Shown here piece after piece: positions 33,120 through 41,462 of a stretch of DNA of 64,000 nt. Below the pieces are notes generated by a model, which did not search any database, was not told the DNA's origin, and worked only from the letters and a program-made list of their open reading frames with translations. Both the position numbers and the translations under genes were made by a program. The stretch spans positions 62,001 to 126,000 of the forward strand of contig NZ_STGF01000005.1 in NCBI RefSeq assembly GCF_005222705.1. The letters are read 5' to 3'. The DNA is from Paenibacillus sp. SY21-1. GTDB lineage: Bacteria > Bacillota > Bacilli > Paenibacillales > Paenibacillaceae. Each line of letters starts with the position of its first letter. Positions within the stretch are counted from its first letter, which is position 1.

Positions 33120-34466
33120 ATGAAAAAATGGATTGCAGGATTGACGTTGTGTTCGCTCCTGTTAGTGACTGCTTGCAGTCAGAGCGGAAATGAAAATCAG
33201 GGAAAGCCTGCCGGAACAGACGCGGGCTCCGCTGGAAATGAGACTGTGACGCTGAAATTCTATACGAATGCCAAGGGTGAGCCGGGCGAGCCTATGATGA
33301 ATATCGTCGAAGCTTTTAACGCTCAAAGCGAGAACGTCAAGGTAGAGCATGTAGCGCTTGTGCAAAATAATGATTCGCGAGAAATGCTGCAAAAGCTGGA
33401 TGTGCTGTCCTCCTCAGGAGAAGCGGTTGACGTTGTTCTTATGAACAACGAAGGCTACGTGCTTGAGAGAGCAGGCAACGGGATGCTCTATCCATTGGAT
33501 GAATTCTATGATGCGAACCAAATTGCACCTGAAGATGAGTTCTACCGCAATCCGAAATACGACGGGAAGTATTATGGAGCCATGACAGATGCAAGCTTCT
33601 GGTATGTAGCGATCAACGAAAATCATTTGAAGGAGGCTGGATTGGACAAGCCTTCATTCGAATGGACCTGGGATGATTTCAGAGAATATGCCAAAAAGTT
33701 AAAGGAAAGCAAGGATGGTCGGTTCGGAGCCTACTTCCACACGTTTGGCGAGTATGCCAATCTGATTGCCTACACCGATTTTCCAAATCCTCAGCTGAAG
33801 GAAGACGGTTCATTATTATTCGATGATCCAAGCTTTGAATACTGGTTTAACCTTCGCAGAGGAATGGAGCTGGAGGATAAATCGGTACGTCCGCTGGCGG
33901 ATGTGCTGGCTGCCAAGCAGCATTGGGCGACAGATTTCATGAACGGTACGACCAGCATGATGCCGATTGCCATGTACTCGCTTGATGAAGCGTTTCTGAA
34001 TGATGCAAGCTATCCGAGGGATTTTAATATCACATTTGCACCGCTTCCACGTTCTTCAAGCGATGTGGAGCCGGGTCTGACAAGCATTGGCGGCAGCTAT
34101 CTCTCTATCCATAAAAATTCGAAGCATAAAGAAGCTGCTTTTGAATTTATCAAGTTTGCAACGATGGAGGGAGCTACACTGTCGGGTAGAATCCCAGGCT
34201 GGAAGAAAGCGGACGGAAAGGCCATTGTGACGGACATTGTTGGAGATAAAGAAAGTCTCGTTGATACGGCTGCTTTAATTGCCACTCTCTTCGATGAGCG
34301 TGTTCGCACAGCGGACACCTCGGTCATTAGTGTTCCTTATCAGCAGCAGTTGAAGAAGGTTGCGGAAGGCGGCATCAATAAATTTTTGCTCGACGATGTG
34401 TCGTTTGAGGAAGCAAGCAAATTTATGATGGAGGAAGGACACAAGATAATCGAAGCGAATCAATAA
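33120..34466 (+). CDS. Extracellular sugar-binding lipoprotein (family 1 SBP)
   Basis: 448 residues. Lipoprotein signal MKKWIAGLTLC... with lipobox LVTAC near residue 19, a short Ser/Gly/Asn tether, then a type 1 solute-binding domain (TLKFYTNAKGEPGEP, FEWTWDDFREYAKKL, LTSIGGSYLSIHKNSKHKEAAFEFIKF). It delivers the sugar to the two permeases before it. A preceding 120-bp gap with its own regulatory sites indicates a separate or additional promoter, typical for binding proteins needed in excess. Confidence 0.93.
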   Translation: MKKWIAGLTLCSLLLVTACSQSGNENQGKPAGTDAGSAGNETVTLKFYTNAKGEPGEPMMNIVEAFNAQSENVKVEHVALVQNNDSREMLQKLDVLSSSGEAVDVVLMNNEGYVLERAGNGMLYPLDEFYDANQIAPEDEFYRNPKYDGKYYGAMTDASFWYVAINENHLKEAGLDKPSFEWTWDDFREYAKKLKESKDGRFGAYFHTFGEYANLIAYTDFPNPQLKEDGSLLFDDPSFEYWFNLRRGMELEDKSVRPLADVLAAKQHWATDFMNGTTSMMPIAMYSLDEAFLNDASYPRDFNITFAPLPRSSSDVEPGLTSIGGSYLSIHKNSKHKEAAFEFIKFATMEGATLSGRIPGWKKADGKAIVTDIVGDKESLVDTAALIATLFDERVRTADTSVISVPYQQQLKKVAEGGINKFLLDDVSFEEASKFMMEEGHKIIEANQ

Positions 34467-34531
34467 TACCGTTTGGATCGGGAAGTCGGCATTTGTCGAT
34501 TTCCCTGTTTTCGTTATGGAGATTGTTTATA

Positions 34532-36337
34532 ATGATGAAAAACGAATTGTGGGGGAGGTTGGCTTTTGTGCGCTGGTTATACCGAATATCATTTTACCGT
34601 CAGATCCAATTAGCGCTGCTGCTCTTTCTCACTATTCCGCTGCTGCTGATCTCCGTGATGTCCTACGTGACCAATAAGCAAGCGAACGAAGAAAATGTTC
34701 GTTCGAACATGAGGGGAATAATCGGCACGTTAGCTAACGATATCTCGAAAACGGCCAACGACGTCATTTATACAGTCAATCAGTATTCGGCATCCCAGTT
34801 AAATCATACGCATTCGGAATTGAGACAATTAAAAGCGATAGCGGGCTTCGAAACCTTTGCGGACTATCAATCTTATACCAGCTTAGCGGAGGATATGTCG
34901 ATTTATGTCGGGAAGCTATCTCTGTTGAATGTGAATGTTTTATACATCAACCAGGCTTATTATCCGCTGATCGGCTCAGCCAATGCAGAGGAAATCACGC
35001 TGCTGCGAAAAGACCCGCGTTTCGAGCATTTGTCCAATAGCGAAGCTGCTACAGGCATTGTGCAATGGTTTCGCGCAGAACAGGAGGGCAGCTACGAGGA
35101 CATCTTTCACTCAACCTATTACTTGTTTTTAAAAAAATCAGTTTATGACCCGATACGACGTGATGTGCTTGGGACTTTATTCGTTGGCATCCCTCACTCG
35201 TATTTTGAATCATTGTTCCGCAATGCGGGCCAGGGAATCTTCTCTTTATATGAACAGGATGGAAGCCTGCTAGCCGGTGTAGTGGGCAGCCCTTCCTCCC
35301 TTACGGAGGAGATGGATTCGGATAGAAGGAGAGAGGCTGTTGCGGTTCCCGGGACATCCTGGACCTTGGCGTACGACCTAGATACTACTGCCGTAATTGG
35401 AGATATAACGCAGCGCTTCTGGTATACGCTTATGGCAGTGTGTATCGTGATGTTTGTCTTTCTATTCATCTCTAGCGTCATTGCAAAGGGATTAAACCGA
35501 CCCATTCACAAGTTGATGAGAGTCGCCTCGCAATTCGGTGAGGGTAATAGCTCCATTCGTTATCATGTGACAGGCCAAAATGAGATTTCGCTGCTGGGCA
35601 AATCGATTAATGACATGCTGGATAATATTCATGCCCTTATTACCAAGCTGGAAACCGAACAGGAAGAAAAGCGAACGATTGAGCTGTATGCCTTGTTCTC
35701 GCAAATTCAACCACACTTTCTGTTCAACACGCTTAATTCAATCAAATGCAACCTGGCCATAGAAGGGGATCAGGTGCATAGTGAAACGATCGATTCTTTA
35801 ATGGCGCTATTGCGCGCTCATTTGAAAGTGCACGAGCCGCTTGCCCTTGCGGATGAATGCAAGCTGCTATCGCAATATGTGTCCATTATCCGCATGCGAA
35901 ATCGTCTGAATATCAAGCTGGATATCTCATTGCCCGAGCATTACCGCAATGTCATGGTGCCACGCCTGCTGCTGCAGCCACTGGTCGAGAACAGCATTAT
36001 CCATGGCTTCACCCGAATCACGGCCGAGCCCTTAATCGAAGTGACAGTTGTAGAAGCGGTTCGAGGAGTCGAAATCCGAATATCCGACAATGGCCGAGGA
36101 GCAGCTCCTGAGCAGGTAGCCAATTTGAATTACAGGCTTGAGAACGAGGTAGAGCAAATCGGGGATAGCGGAATCGGATTATATAACGTGAAGCGTCGTT
36201 TGAAGTTGACGTTTGGAGGCACGGCAGGCATACACGTGGAATCGAGTGAAGGAATAGGATTTGTTAGCAAGCTGTATATTCCATTGGATCGAGATGGGGA
36301 GGATGAGGCCCATGCTAAAAGCAATGCTGGTCGATGA
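34532..36337 (+). CDS. YesM-type sensor histidine kinase
   Basis: 601 residues from the ATG at 34532 (GGAG ten bases upstream). A first membrane helix (about 20-45), an extracellular sensor region to about 290, a second helix, and HAMP (about 310-365) precede the His_kinase domain with the phospho-acceptor His in SQIQPHFLFNTLNSIK and an ATPase domain with LLLQPLVENSIIHGF and DNGRGA. It senses a sugar directly or through the SBP. The stop overlaps the response-regulator start. Confidence 0.92.
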   Translation: MMKNELWGRLAFVRWLYRISFYRQIQLALLLFLTIPLLLISVMSYVTNKQANEENVRSNMRGIIGTLANDISKTANDVIYTVNQYSASQLNHTHSELRQLKAIAGFETFADYQSYTSLAEDMSIYVGKLSLLNVNVLYINQAYYPLIGSANAEEITLLRKDPRFEHLSNSEAATGIVQWFRAEQEGSYEDIFHSTYYLFLKKSVYDPIRRDVLGTLFVGIPHSYFESLFRNAGQGIFSLYEQDGSLLAGVVGSPSSLTEEMDSDRRREAVAVPGTSWTLAYDLDTTAVIGDITQRFWYTLMAVCIVMFVFLFISSVIAKGLNRPIHKLMRVASQFGEGNSSIRYHVTGQNEISLLGKSINDMLDNIHALITKLETEQEEKRTIELYALFSQIQPHFLFNTLNSIKCNLAIEGDQVHSETIDSLMALLRAHLKVHEPLALADECKLLSQYVSIIRMRNRLNIKLDISLPEHYRNVMVPRLLLQPLVENSIIHGFTRITAEPLIEVTVVEAVRGVEIRISDNGRGAAPEQVANLNYRLENEVEQIGDSGIGLYNVKRRLKLTFGGTAGIHVESSEGIGFVSKLYIPLDRDGEDEAHAKSNAGR

Positions 36338-37913
36338 TGATGTTCCGGTAGTGGACTATTTGCGCAAGCTGGTTCCATGGGAATCCATCGCAATACGTGT
36401 ATGTGCAGAAGCGCACTCAACGGAGGAGGCTGTGGATAAATTTGCAGCAGCCAAACCAGATATTTTAATTACGGATATCGGACTTCCGGATGGCAATGGA
36501 ATCGACCTTGCTCGAAATCTGCGGACCTTTAATCCCAAGCTGCGTGTCATTTTTCTGACTTGCCATGAGGATTTTCAATATGTCAAAGAGGCGCTGCGGA
36601 TAGAAGCGGATGATTACATCGTCAAGGATGAGTTAAATCCGGAGAAGCTCGCAGAAAGCTTGAAAAAAGCGGTCTCGCGTTTTGACGATGAGCAGGATCA
36701 GCTGGAGAGAATAGCTTACAAAAATGAGATGGCACGTAATAAGGATGTGTTAGCTCAGCAGTTTTTTCAGGAGCTTTCTCATGGTGGCGATTCAAGTGCA
36801 ATGCTGGAGCATGGAGCAAGATTAGGCATACAGTGGACGAATGATTCGCAGTTCGCCTTAGCTATATGTCATTTGGACAAGGGCGATCTATCCGAGGTGT
36901 ACCAGCGTGATCGTACAGAATTGGTTCGGTATGCTGCCTATAATATTGCTTCGGAGTTAGCGACAGATAAGAAGGTTACCCCTTTCTATGCCAAGGATGA
37001 ACGCTTATGGTGTATTGCATGTTCGGAAGAAGGCGATGTGCAGGCTGGACTGCTCGAATTTGGCATACGTCTGCGTGAAACGTTGTTTACGTATTTAAAG
37101 GTGGGCAGTTATTTCATCATGACAGAAGAGGCTTGCAGCATATCGGAGCTTGGCTCTTCTATTCTAGAGATGAAGAAACGTTACGAAACGGATTTTTACA
37201 CTGTAAACCGTTCTGTGGACGAGACTCGCGCTCTATGGAGCAGCATTGAAAACGAAGAGAATCGAATGGATACATTAGCCGTGAAATGGATGGAGGCTCT
37301 GCACTCGGCCAACGAGTCGTTTGCCCATATCTATCTCTATAATTTGGAAAAAGCCATGTATAAAGCTGCGCTAGATCCAGCGGCCGCGAAGGAGCAGCTG
37401 GTATGCTGGGTTCAGGAAGCAAATGTAAAGCTTGGCCGCTCGTTGGCGGCGGATATTCAGGAAGATATTCGTAAGTCAGTTCGCTTGGACGAGGCTTTTC
37501 GAATCATACGCTGGTTTACAAAGGTTTTCGTATCCGAAGCCGCAACACATCAACAGGATGAGAAAACGATGAATCCGGACTTGAAAGCGATTAATCTGTT
37601 TATTCGAGAAAATATTTATCGGAACTTCACTTCGATCGATATCGCCCGTCAATTGCATTTGAATCCAAGCTACTTCTCGCGTTACTTTAAGAAGCTTACG
37701 GGCATTAATTTTACGGACCACGTGCATTTATTCAAAATTGAAGAGGCGAAGCGGCTGCTAACGGAAAAAGGGGAAACAGCGGAAAATGTTTCTTATATGC
37801 TGGGCTATTCAGACCGAGCTTATTTTTCACGCGTATTCAAGAAATATGTTGCTGTCAGTCCCAGTGAATATAAACAGCGATACTATTCTGAGAGGATGAC
37901 TGATGATGGATAA
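36312..37913 (+). CDS. YesN-type response regulator, AraC-family output
   Basis: 533 residues from the ATG at 36312. The receiver domain (1-120) has the acidic pocket VDDD, phospho-acceptor Asp in ITDIGLPDGNG, Thr in FLTCHED and Lys in YIVKDEL. A long middle region of about 300 residues follows. The C-terminus (about 430-530) is a double HTH of the AraC class (FTSIDIARQLHLNPSYFSRYFKKLTGINF and the closing SDRAYFSRVFKKYVAVSPSEYKQRYY). The start overlaps the kinase gene by 26 bp. It probably activates the ABC and GH43 genes. Confidence 0.93.
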   Translation: MLKAMLVDDDVPVVDYLRKLVPWESIAIRVCAEAHSTEEAVDKFAAAKPDILITDIGLPDGNGIDLARNLRTFNPKLRVIFLTCHEDFQYVKEALRIEADDYIVKDELNPEKLAESLKKAVSRFDDEQDQLERIAYKNEMARNKDVLAQQFFQELSHGGDSSAMLEHGARLGIQWTNDSQFALAICHLDKGDLSEVYQRDRTELVRYAAYNIASELATDKKVTPFYAKDERLWCIACSEEGDVQAGLLEFGIRLRETLFTYLKVGSYFIMTEEACSISELGSSILEMKKRYETDFYTVNRSVDETRALWSSIENEENRMDTLAVKWMEALHSANESFAHIYLYNLEKAMYKAALDPAAAKEQLVCWVQEANVKLGRSLAADIQEDIRKSVRLDEAFRIIRWFTKVFVSEAATHQQDEKTMNPDLKAINLFIRENIYRNFTSIDIARQLHLNPSYFSRYFKKLTGINFTDHVHLFKIEEAKRLLTEKGETAENVSYMLGYSDRAYFSRVFKKYVAVSPSEYKQRYYSERMTDDG

Positions 37914-39480
37914 GAATAACCGAATAGATTTTGACGAAGAGTACCCATGGATAGCAGATCAAGGAGATGGCACGTATATGAATCCGATTCTGCACGCCGA
38001 TTATTCAGACCCGGATGCCATTCGTGTGGATGATGATTTTTACATGACGGCATCCAGCTTTGGGCATATTCCGGGACTGCCGATCCTTCATTCCAAGGAT
38101 CTTGTGAATTGGCGATTGATTAATCATGCGATTAAGCAAATGCCGCTTGCGGCGTATGATCGTCCGCAGCATGGGAAAGGCGTGTGGGCTCCAAGCATTC
38201 GATACCATGATGGGAAGTATTGGATCTTTTATGGCGATCCGGATGTTGGGGTTTTCATGACAACAGCCGAAGATCCGGCAGGCGCTTGGAGTGAGCTTCA
38301 CCTTGTTGTGGAAGGAAAGGGACTAATCGATGCTTGTCCGTTCTGGGATGATGATGGACAAGCGTATTTGATTCATGCTTATGCGCAGAGCCGGAGCGGC
38401 ATTAAGCATCGGCTGCACATTCATAGGATGTCGCGCGACGGAAAAAAATTGTTAGATGAAGGTGTTGTCATCATTGACGATCCCTCGCTCCATCCTACGA
38501 TTGAAGGGCCCAAGATGTACAAGCGGGAAGGCCTATATTATGTGTTCGCTCCGGCTGGAGGCGTAGAGACGGGGTGGCAAACGGTTCTGCGTTCCGAGCA
38601 TCCGATGGGGCCTTACGAAGCACGCATTGTCATGAAGCAAGGCGAGACTCCCATCAATGGTCCTCATCAGGGAGCGTGGATAGAGCTGGATTCCGGAGAA
38701 TCCTGGTTTATCCATTTTCAGCACAAGGATGCCTATGGGAGAATTGTCCACTTGCAACCGATGGAATGGAAGGATGGATGGCCGATGATTGGCATCGATC
38801 AAGATAACGATGGCATCGGGGAGCCTGTCATGCGTACCCTAAAGCCGAATGTCGGCAAAAACCATTTTCCAATCGAAGTGCCGGCAGCCTCCGACAACTT
38901 TAATTCTCACAAGCTAGGGCTGCAATGGCAGTGGCAGGCAAATCCTGAAGAGAGTTGGTGCTCCCTGTCTGAGAGAGAAGGCTATCTTCGACTTTATACA
39001 CAGTTAGCACCAGAAGGCGAGGGCTCGTTGTATCAGGCACCGTACCTTTTGATGCAAAAATTTCCTGCGTTAACATTCACGGCAACGACCAGCCTGGATG
39101 TATCAGGCCTTGCGAGAGGGGATCGAGCAGGCATCGTCATCTTTGGTTATCAGTATGCAGCTTTGACTTATGCGATTGAGGCAGATGCTGGTCCCGAACT
39201 TCAATTTCTAGAAGGGGATACGGATAGCGAAAATGTGGTGTGGAGTCAGTCTATGACAGGCGTAAGCCGGTTGTGGTTCAGAGTTTTGGTCGAGGAGGGT
39301 GCTGTGTGCCGGTTTCAATACAGCCTGGACGGGGAGCGGTTCGATACTATTGAGCATACGCCGTTTCAGGCAACGGTCAGTAAATGGGTTGGCGCGAAAG
39401 TGGGACTATATGTTCAATCCATTCAAGCAACAGGAGGCTATGCAGATGTTGATGAATTCATCATTTCCCGGCATGTCTAA
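37903..39480 (+). CDS. Glycoside hydrolase family 43 (beta-xylosidase/arabinofuranosidase)
   Basis: 525 residues, no signal peptide, so it acts on imported oligosaccharides. A five-bladed propeller (about 20-320) shows the three catalytic acids in their usual settings: Asp in YSDPDAIRV (base), Asp in DACPFWDD (pKa modulator) and Glu in TIEGPKMYK (acid). A C-terminal concanavalin-like sandwich (about 330-525) is of the GH43 xylosidase type. It overlaps the regulator gene by 11 bp and ends the operon. Xylose versus arabinose specificity cannot be told from sequence alone. Confidence 0.92.
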   Translation: MMDKNNRIDFDEEYPWIADQGDGTYMNPILHADYSDPDAIRVDDDFYMTASSFGHIPGLPILHSKDLVNWRLINHAIKQMPLAAYDRPQHGKGVWAPSIRYHDGKYWIFYGDPDVGVFMTTAEDPAGAWSELHLVVEGKGLIDACPFWDDDGQAYLIHAYAQSRSGIKHRLHIHRMSRDGKKLLDEGVVIIDDPSLHPTIEGPKMYKREGLYYVFAPAGGVETGWQTVLRSEHPMGPYEARIVMKQGETPINGPHQGAWIELDSGESWFIHFQHKDAYGRIVHLQPMEWKDGWPMIGIDQDNDGIGEPVMRTLKPNVGKNHFPIEVPAASDNFNSHKLGLQWQWQANPEESWCSLSEREGYLRLYTQLAPEGEGSLYQAPYLLMQKFPALTFTATTSLDVSGLARGDRAGIVIFGYQYAALTYAIEADAGPELQFLEGDTDSENVVWSQSMTGVSRLWFRVLVEEGAVCRFQYSLDGERFDTIEHTPFQATVSKWVGAKVGLYVQSIQATGGYADVDEFIISRHV

Positions 39481-39490
39481 AGGTAGGGGG

Positions 39491-39570
39491 AAGGTCTGAC
39501 GGAAGCGCCTGTATTCACGCGGCGAGACGCCGATCTGGCTCTTGAAAAGCTTATTGAAAAGGGGGTATGC
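39491..39570 (-). pseudogene. Remnant of an AraC-family regulator (C-terminal end)
   Basis: On the minus strand this stretch reads FNKLFKSQIGVSPREYRRFRQT, the last recognition-helix and closing motif of AraC-family HTH domains. Homology stops just upstream (AYPL before FNK) and the frame runs into the GH43 gene without the normal stop. Only about 25 codons survive, so this is a decayed gene end right beside the GH43 stop codon. Confidence 0.7.
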
Positions 39571-39703
39571 GAGAAGTCGATAGATTCTGCGATGTCATGA
39601 ATGAGAATGTGGCTGGCATGACGGCGGGATCAGTAAAAGGATAAATGTAGCGGGTATCGGGATACGACATGATAGCACGGCGGAAGGAATTCGAACGTGT
39701 TAC

Positions 39704-39762
39704 GAGAACGGGGCCGTCCAGGAAGTCAGTGAATGCTGACTACTGGACGGCCCCGTTTTTTT
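39704..39762 (+). terminator. Strong terminator at the end of the sugar island
   Basis: CGGGGCCGTCCAG pairs with CTGGACGGCCCCG, enclosing a loop that itself contains AGTCAG/CTGACT, and is followed by seven T residues. It lies about 225 bp after the GH43 stop, next to repeat copy B. Confidence 0.85.
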
Positions 39763-39830
39763 GAATGTTAAAGACAGGAACAAATAAAATCGTCTTTTCT
39801 TGCGAAATGGAAGTTACTATACACTCAATC
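39762..39830. repeat. Repeat copy B (right edge of the sugar island)
   Basis: Matches 30834-30901 in the same orientation, with about ten differences including one single-base gap over 69 positions. It holds the first arm of the hairpin only. Confidence 0.7.
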
Positions 39831-39892
39831 GGAGCCAACGCAATTCGGACAGTACTTCGGAGCTTCCTGGAGCAAGAAAAAAGAAGAACAAG

Positions 39893-40231
39893 CTATTGCG
39901 ACCGGCAGGCTTCCCCGTTGATATAATAGTTCTCCTCCAAATAGGCGTGAAACACGATTTCAACCTCTTCATATCCAAGCTTGCGGACATATTCCGTCAC
40001 GATACCGGCGAAGGCGTCGCGAGTCTCGGTTCCGCGCTCAAACCACCCAATTTCAATAAATACGAAAGAGGGGCCCGTATCGGGTTCTCCGAATACGGCT
40101 GTCGTATGCAGCACATTCATCGTAAAATTGTCCGTGCCGCATTCGCAGAGGGAAGCAAGCTCTGCGGCTAGCGGCTGTGCGACGGTGCCGAGCAAACCTG
40201 CGTTTACGCCGCGAAATATCAAATGAGGCAT
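39893..40231 (-). CDS. DUF1904 family protein (tautomerase-like)
   Basis: 112 residues starting MPHLIFRGV with SD AAAGGAG. The N-terminal MPHL..RG, the central TTAVFGE, FVFIEIGWFERG and the later FAGIVTEYVRKLGY match DUF1904 proteins, whose fold resembles the tautomerase/MIF superfamily. The residue after Met is Pro, as in catalytic tautomerases, but activity is unproven. Confidence 0.75.
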   Translation of the reverse strand: MPHLIFRGVNAGLLGTVAQPLAAELASLCECGTDNFTMNVLHTTAVFGEPDTGPSFVFIEIGWFERGTETRDAFAGIVTEYVRKLGYEEVEIVFHAYLEENYYINGEACRSQ

Positions 40232-40333
40232 TCTGTCATCTCCTTTGGTTGTCTGTCAAAGCGGTCTGCGGTCCGGATGGCAGACCGCAGACCTTGCCGC
40301 CAGCGGGCCGGTTAGCGCAGCTCGCGCAAGCGG

Positions 40334-41272
40334 TTACGGCTGCTGCTGGAACGGTCTAAGAAACAGCTTGGGCACATCAGTCTCGAAGCGCATCAGCTTG
40401 TTTGTTGCGGGGTGGACAAAAGCCAACACTCTGGCGTGCAAGCCGAGACGACCGATCGTTTTGACGGCTGCGCCGTATTTTTTGTCATCCGCGATAGGAT
40501 GGCCGATGTCCGACAAATGAACGCGAATCTGATTTTTTCGGCCGGTTTCCAGATTGACCTCAAGCAGCGAGTGGCCGTTGCCCGCCCGCAGCCGTTTGTA
40601 ATGCGTGACCGCAAGCTGGCCGTCGTTCGGGTGAGCGCTGGAATACATGCGCAGCGTCTTGCTTTCCTTCAGCCAGGATTTCACCGTCCCCTGCTCCTGT
40701 TTAACGATGCCTTCGACGAGAGCGACATACAGCCGCTCCTGCACGCTTTCCTGCCAAGTCGACTGCAGCTTCTGCTGCACGGCTTCGCTTTTGGCGAACA
40801 GCATGACTCCCGAAGTATCGCGATCGAGACGGTGAACGACGAAGATCCGGCTGCTCTGCGCTTCAAGTCTGACATGCGCCATCAATTGACGGTAGGCGGT
40901 CACTTCCGTATCCTTCCCGTTGTCCGATGCGACCGACAGCAAGCCGGCGTCTTTTTTGATGACGATGATATGCTCATCCTCGAACAGGATGGACAGACCC
41001 ATAAACGGAATGCCTTGCTTCTGCTTTTCCTTGCTGACGGAGACGGTTTGTCCCGGCTGCAGGGCGTAATTGTAGGCGGTGACAGGCTTGCCTCCGACGG
41101 ACACCTGGCCGCCGGCCAATATCGATTTTACTACATTGCGACCCGCTCCCGTTATATGCTGCAGAAGGAAGGGCAGCAGCTCCGCCTGCTCCTTCACCTC
41201 GTAATGTCTGATTTTCTCCGCCTGCCTGGCTGCAGGCTTGCCCGGCTGAGGCCGTTTCTTTCCTTTGTACAT
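40334..41272 (-). CDS. RluA-family 23S/tRNA pseudouridine synthase
   Basis: 312 residues. An S4 RNA-binding domain (about 30-100, GAGRNVVKSILAGGQVSVGGKPV) precedes the catalytic domain with HRLDRDTSG (catalytic Asp in the middle) and the later RKNQIRVHLSDIGHPIADDKKYG. It isomerises uridine in rRNA or tRNA. SD GAGGAGGATC. RluA-family paralogues are several in this group, so the target base is not assigned. Confidence 0.92.
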   Translation of the reverse strand: MYKGKKRPQPGKPAARQAEKIRHYEVKEQAELLPFLLQHITGAGRNVVKSILAGGQVSVGGKPVTAYNYALQPGQTVSVSKEKQKQGIPFMGLSILFEDEHIIVIKKDAGLLSVASDNGKDTEVTAYRQLMAHVRLEAQSSRIFVVHRLDRDTSGVMLFAKSEAVQQKLQSTWQESVQERLYVALVEGIVKQEQGTVKSWLKESKTLRMYSSAHPNDGQLAVTHYKRLRAGNGHSLLEVNLETGRKNQIRVHLSDIGHPIADDKKYGAAVKTIGRLGLHARVLAFVHPATNKLMRFETDVPKLFLRPFQQQP

Positions 41273-41462
41273 GCTGTGATCCTCCTCATATCGATTCTCT
41301 AACTATACCATGAGTAGCCGTATTGCTCCTAATAGGTGTTCCGTCGCACCGCGGCCGAATACGGTTCTTTGAAAATGGTTTTCATAGACAAACCTGCGCT
41401 GCAAATGATAGGATAGAGGATATATTTGGGTTGGCGATTATGGTAATATATGGAGGAATATT

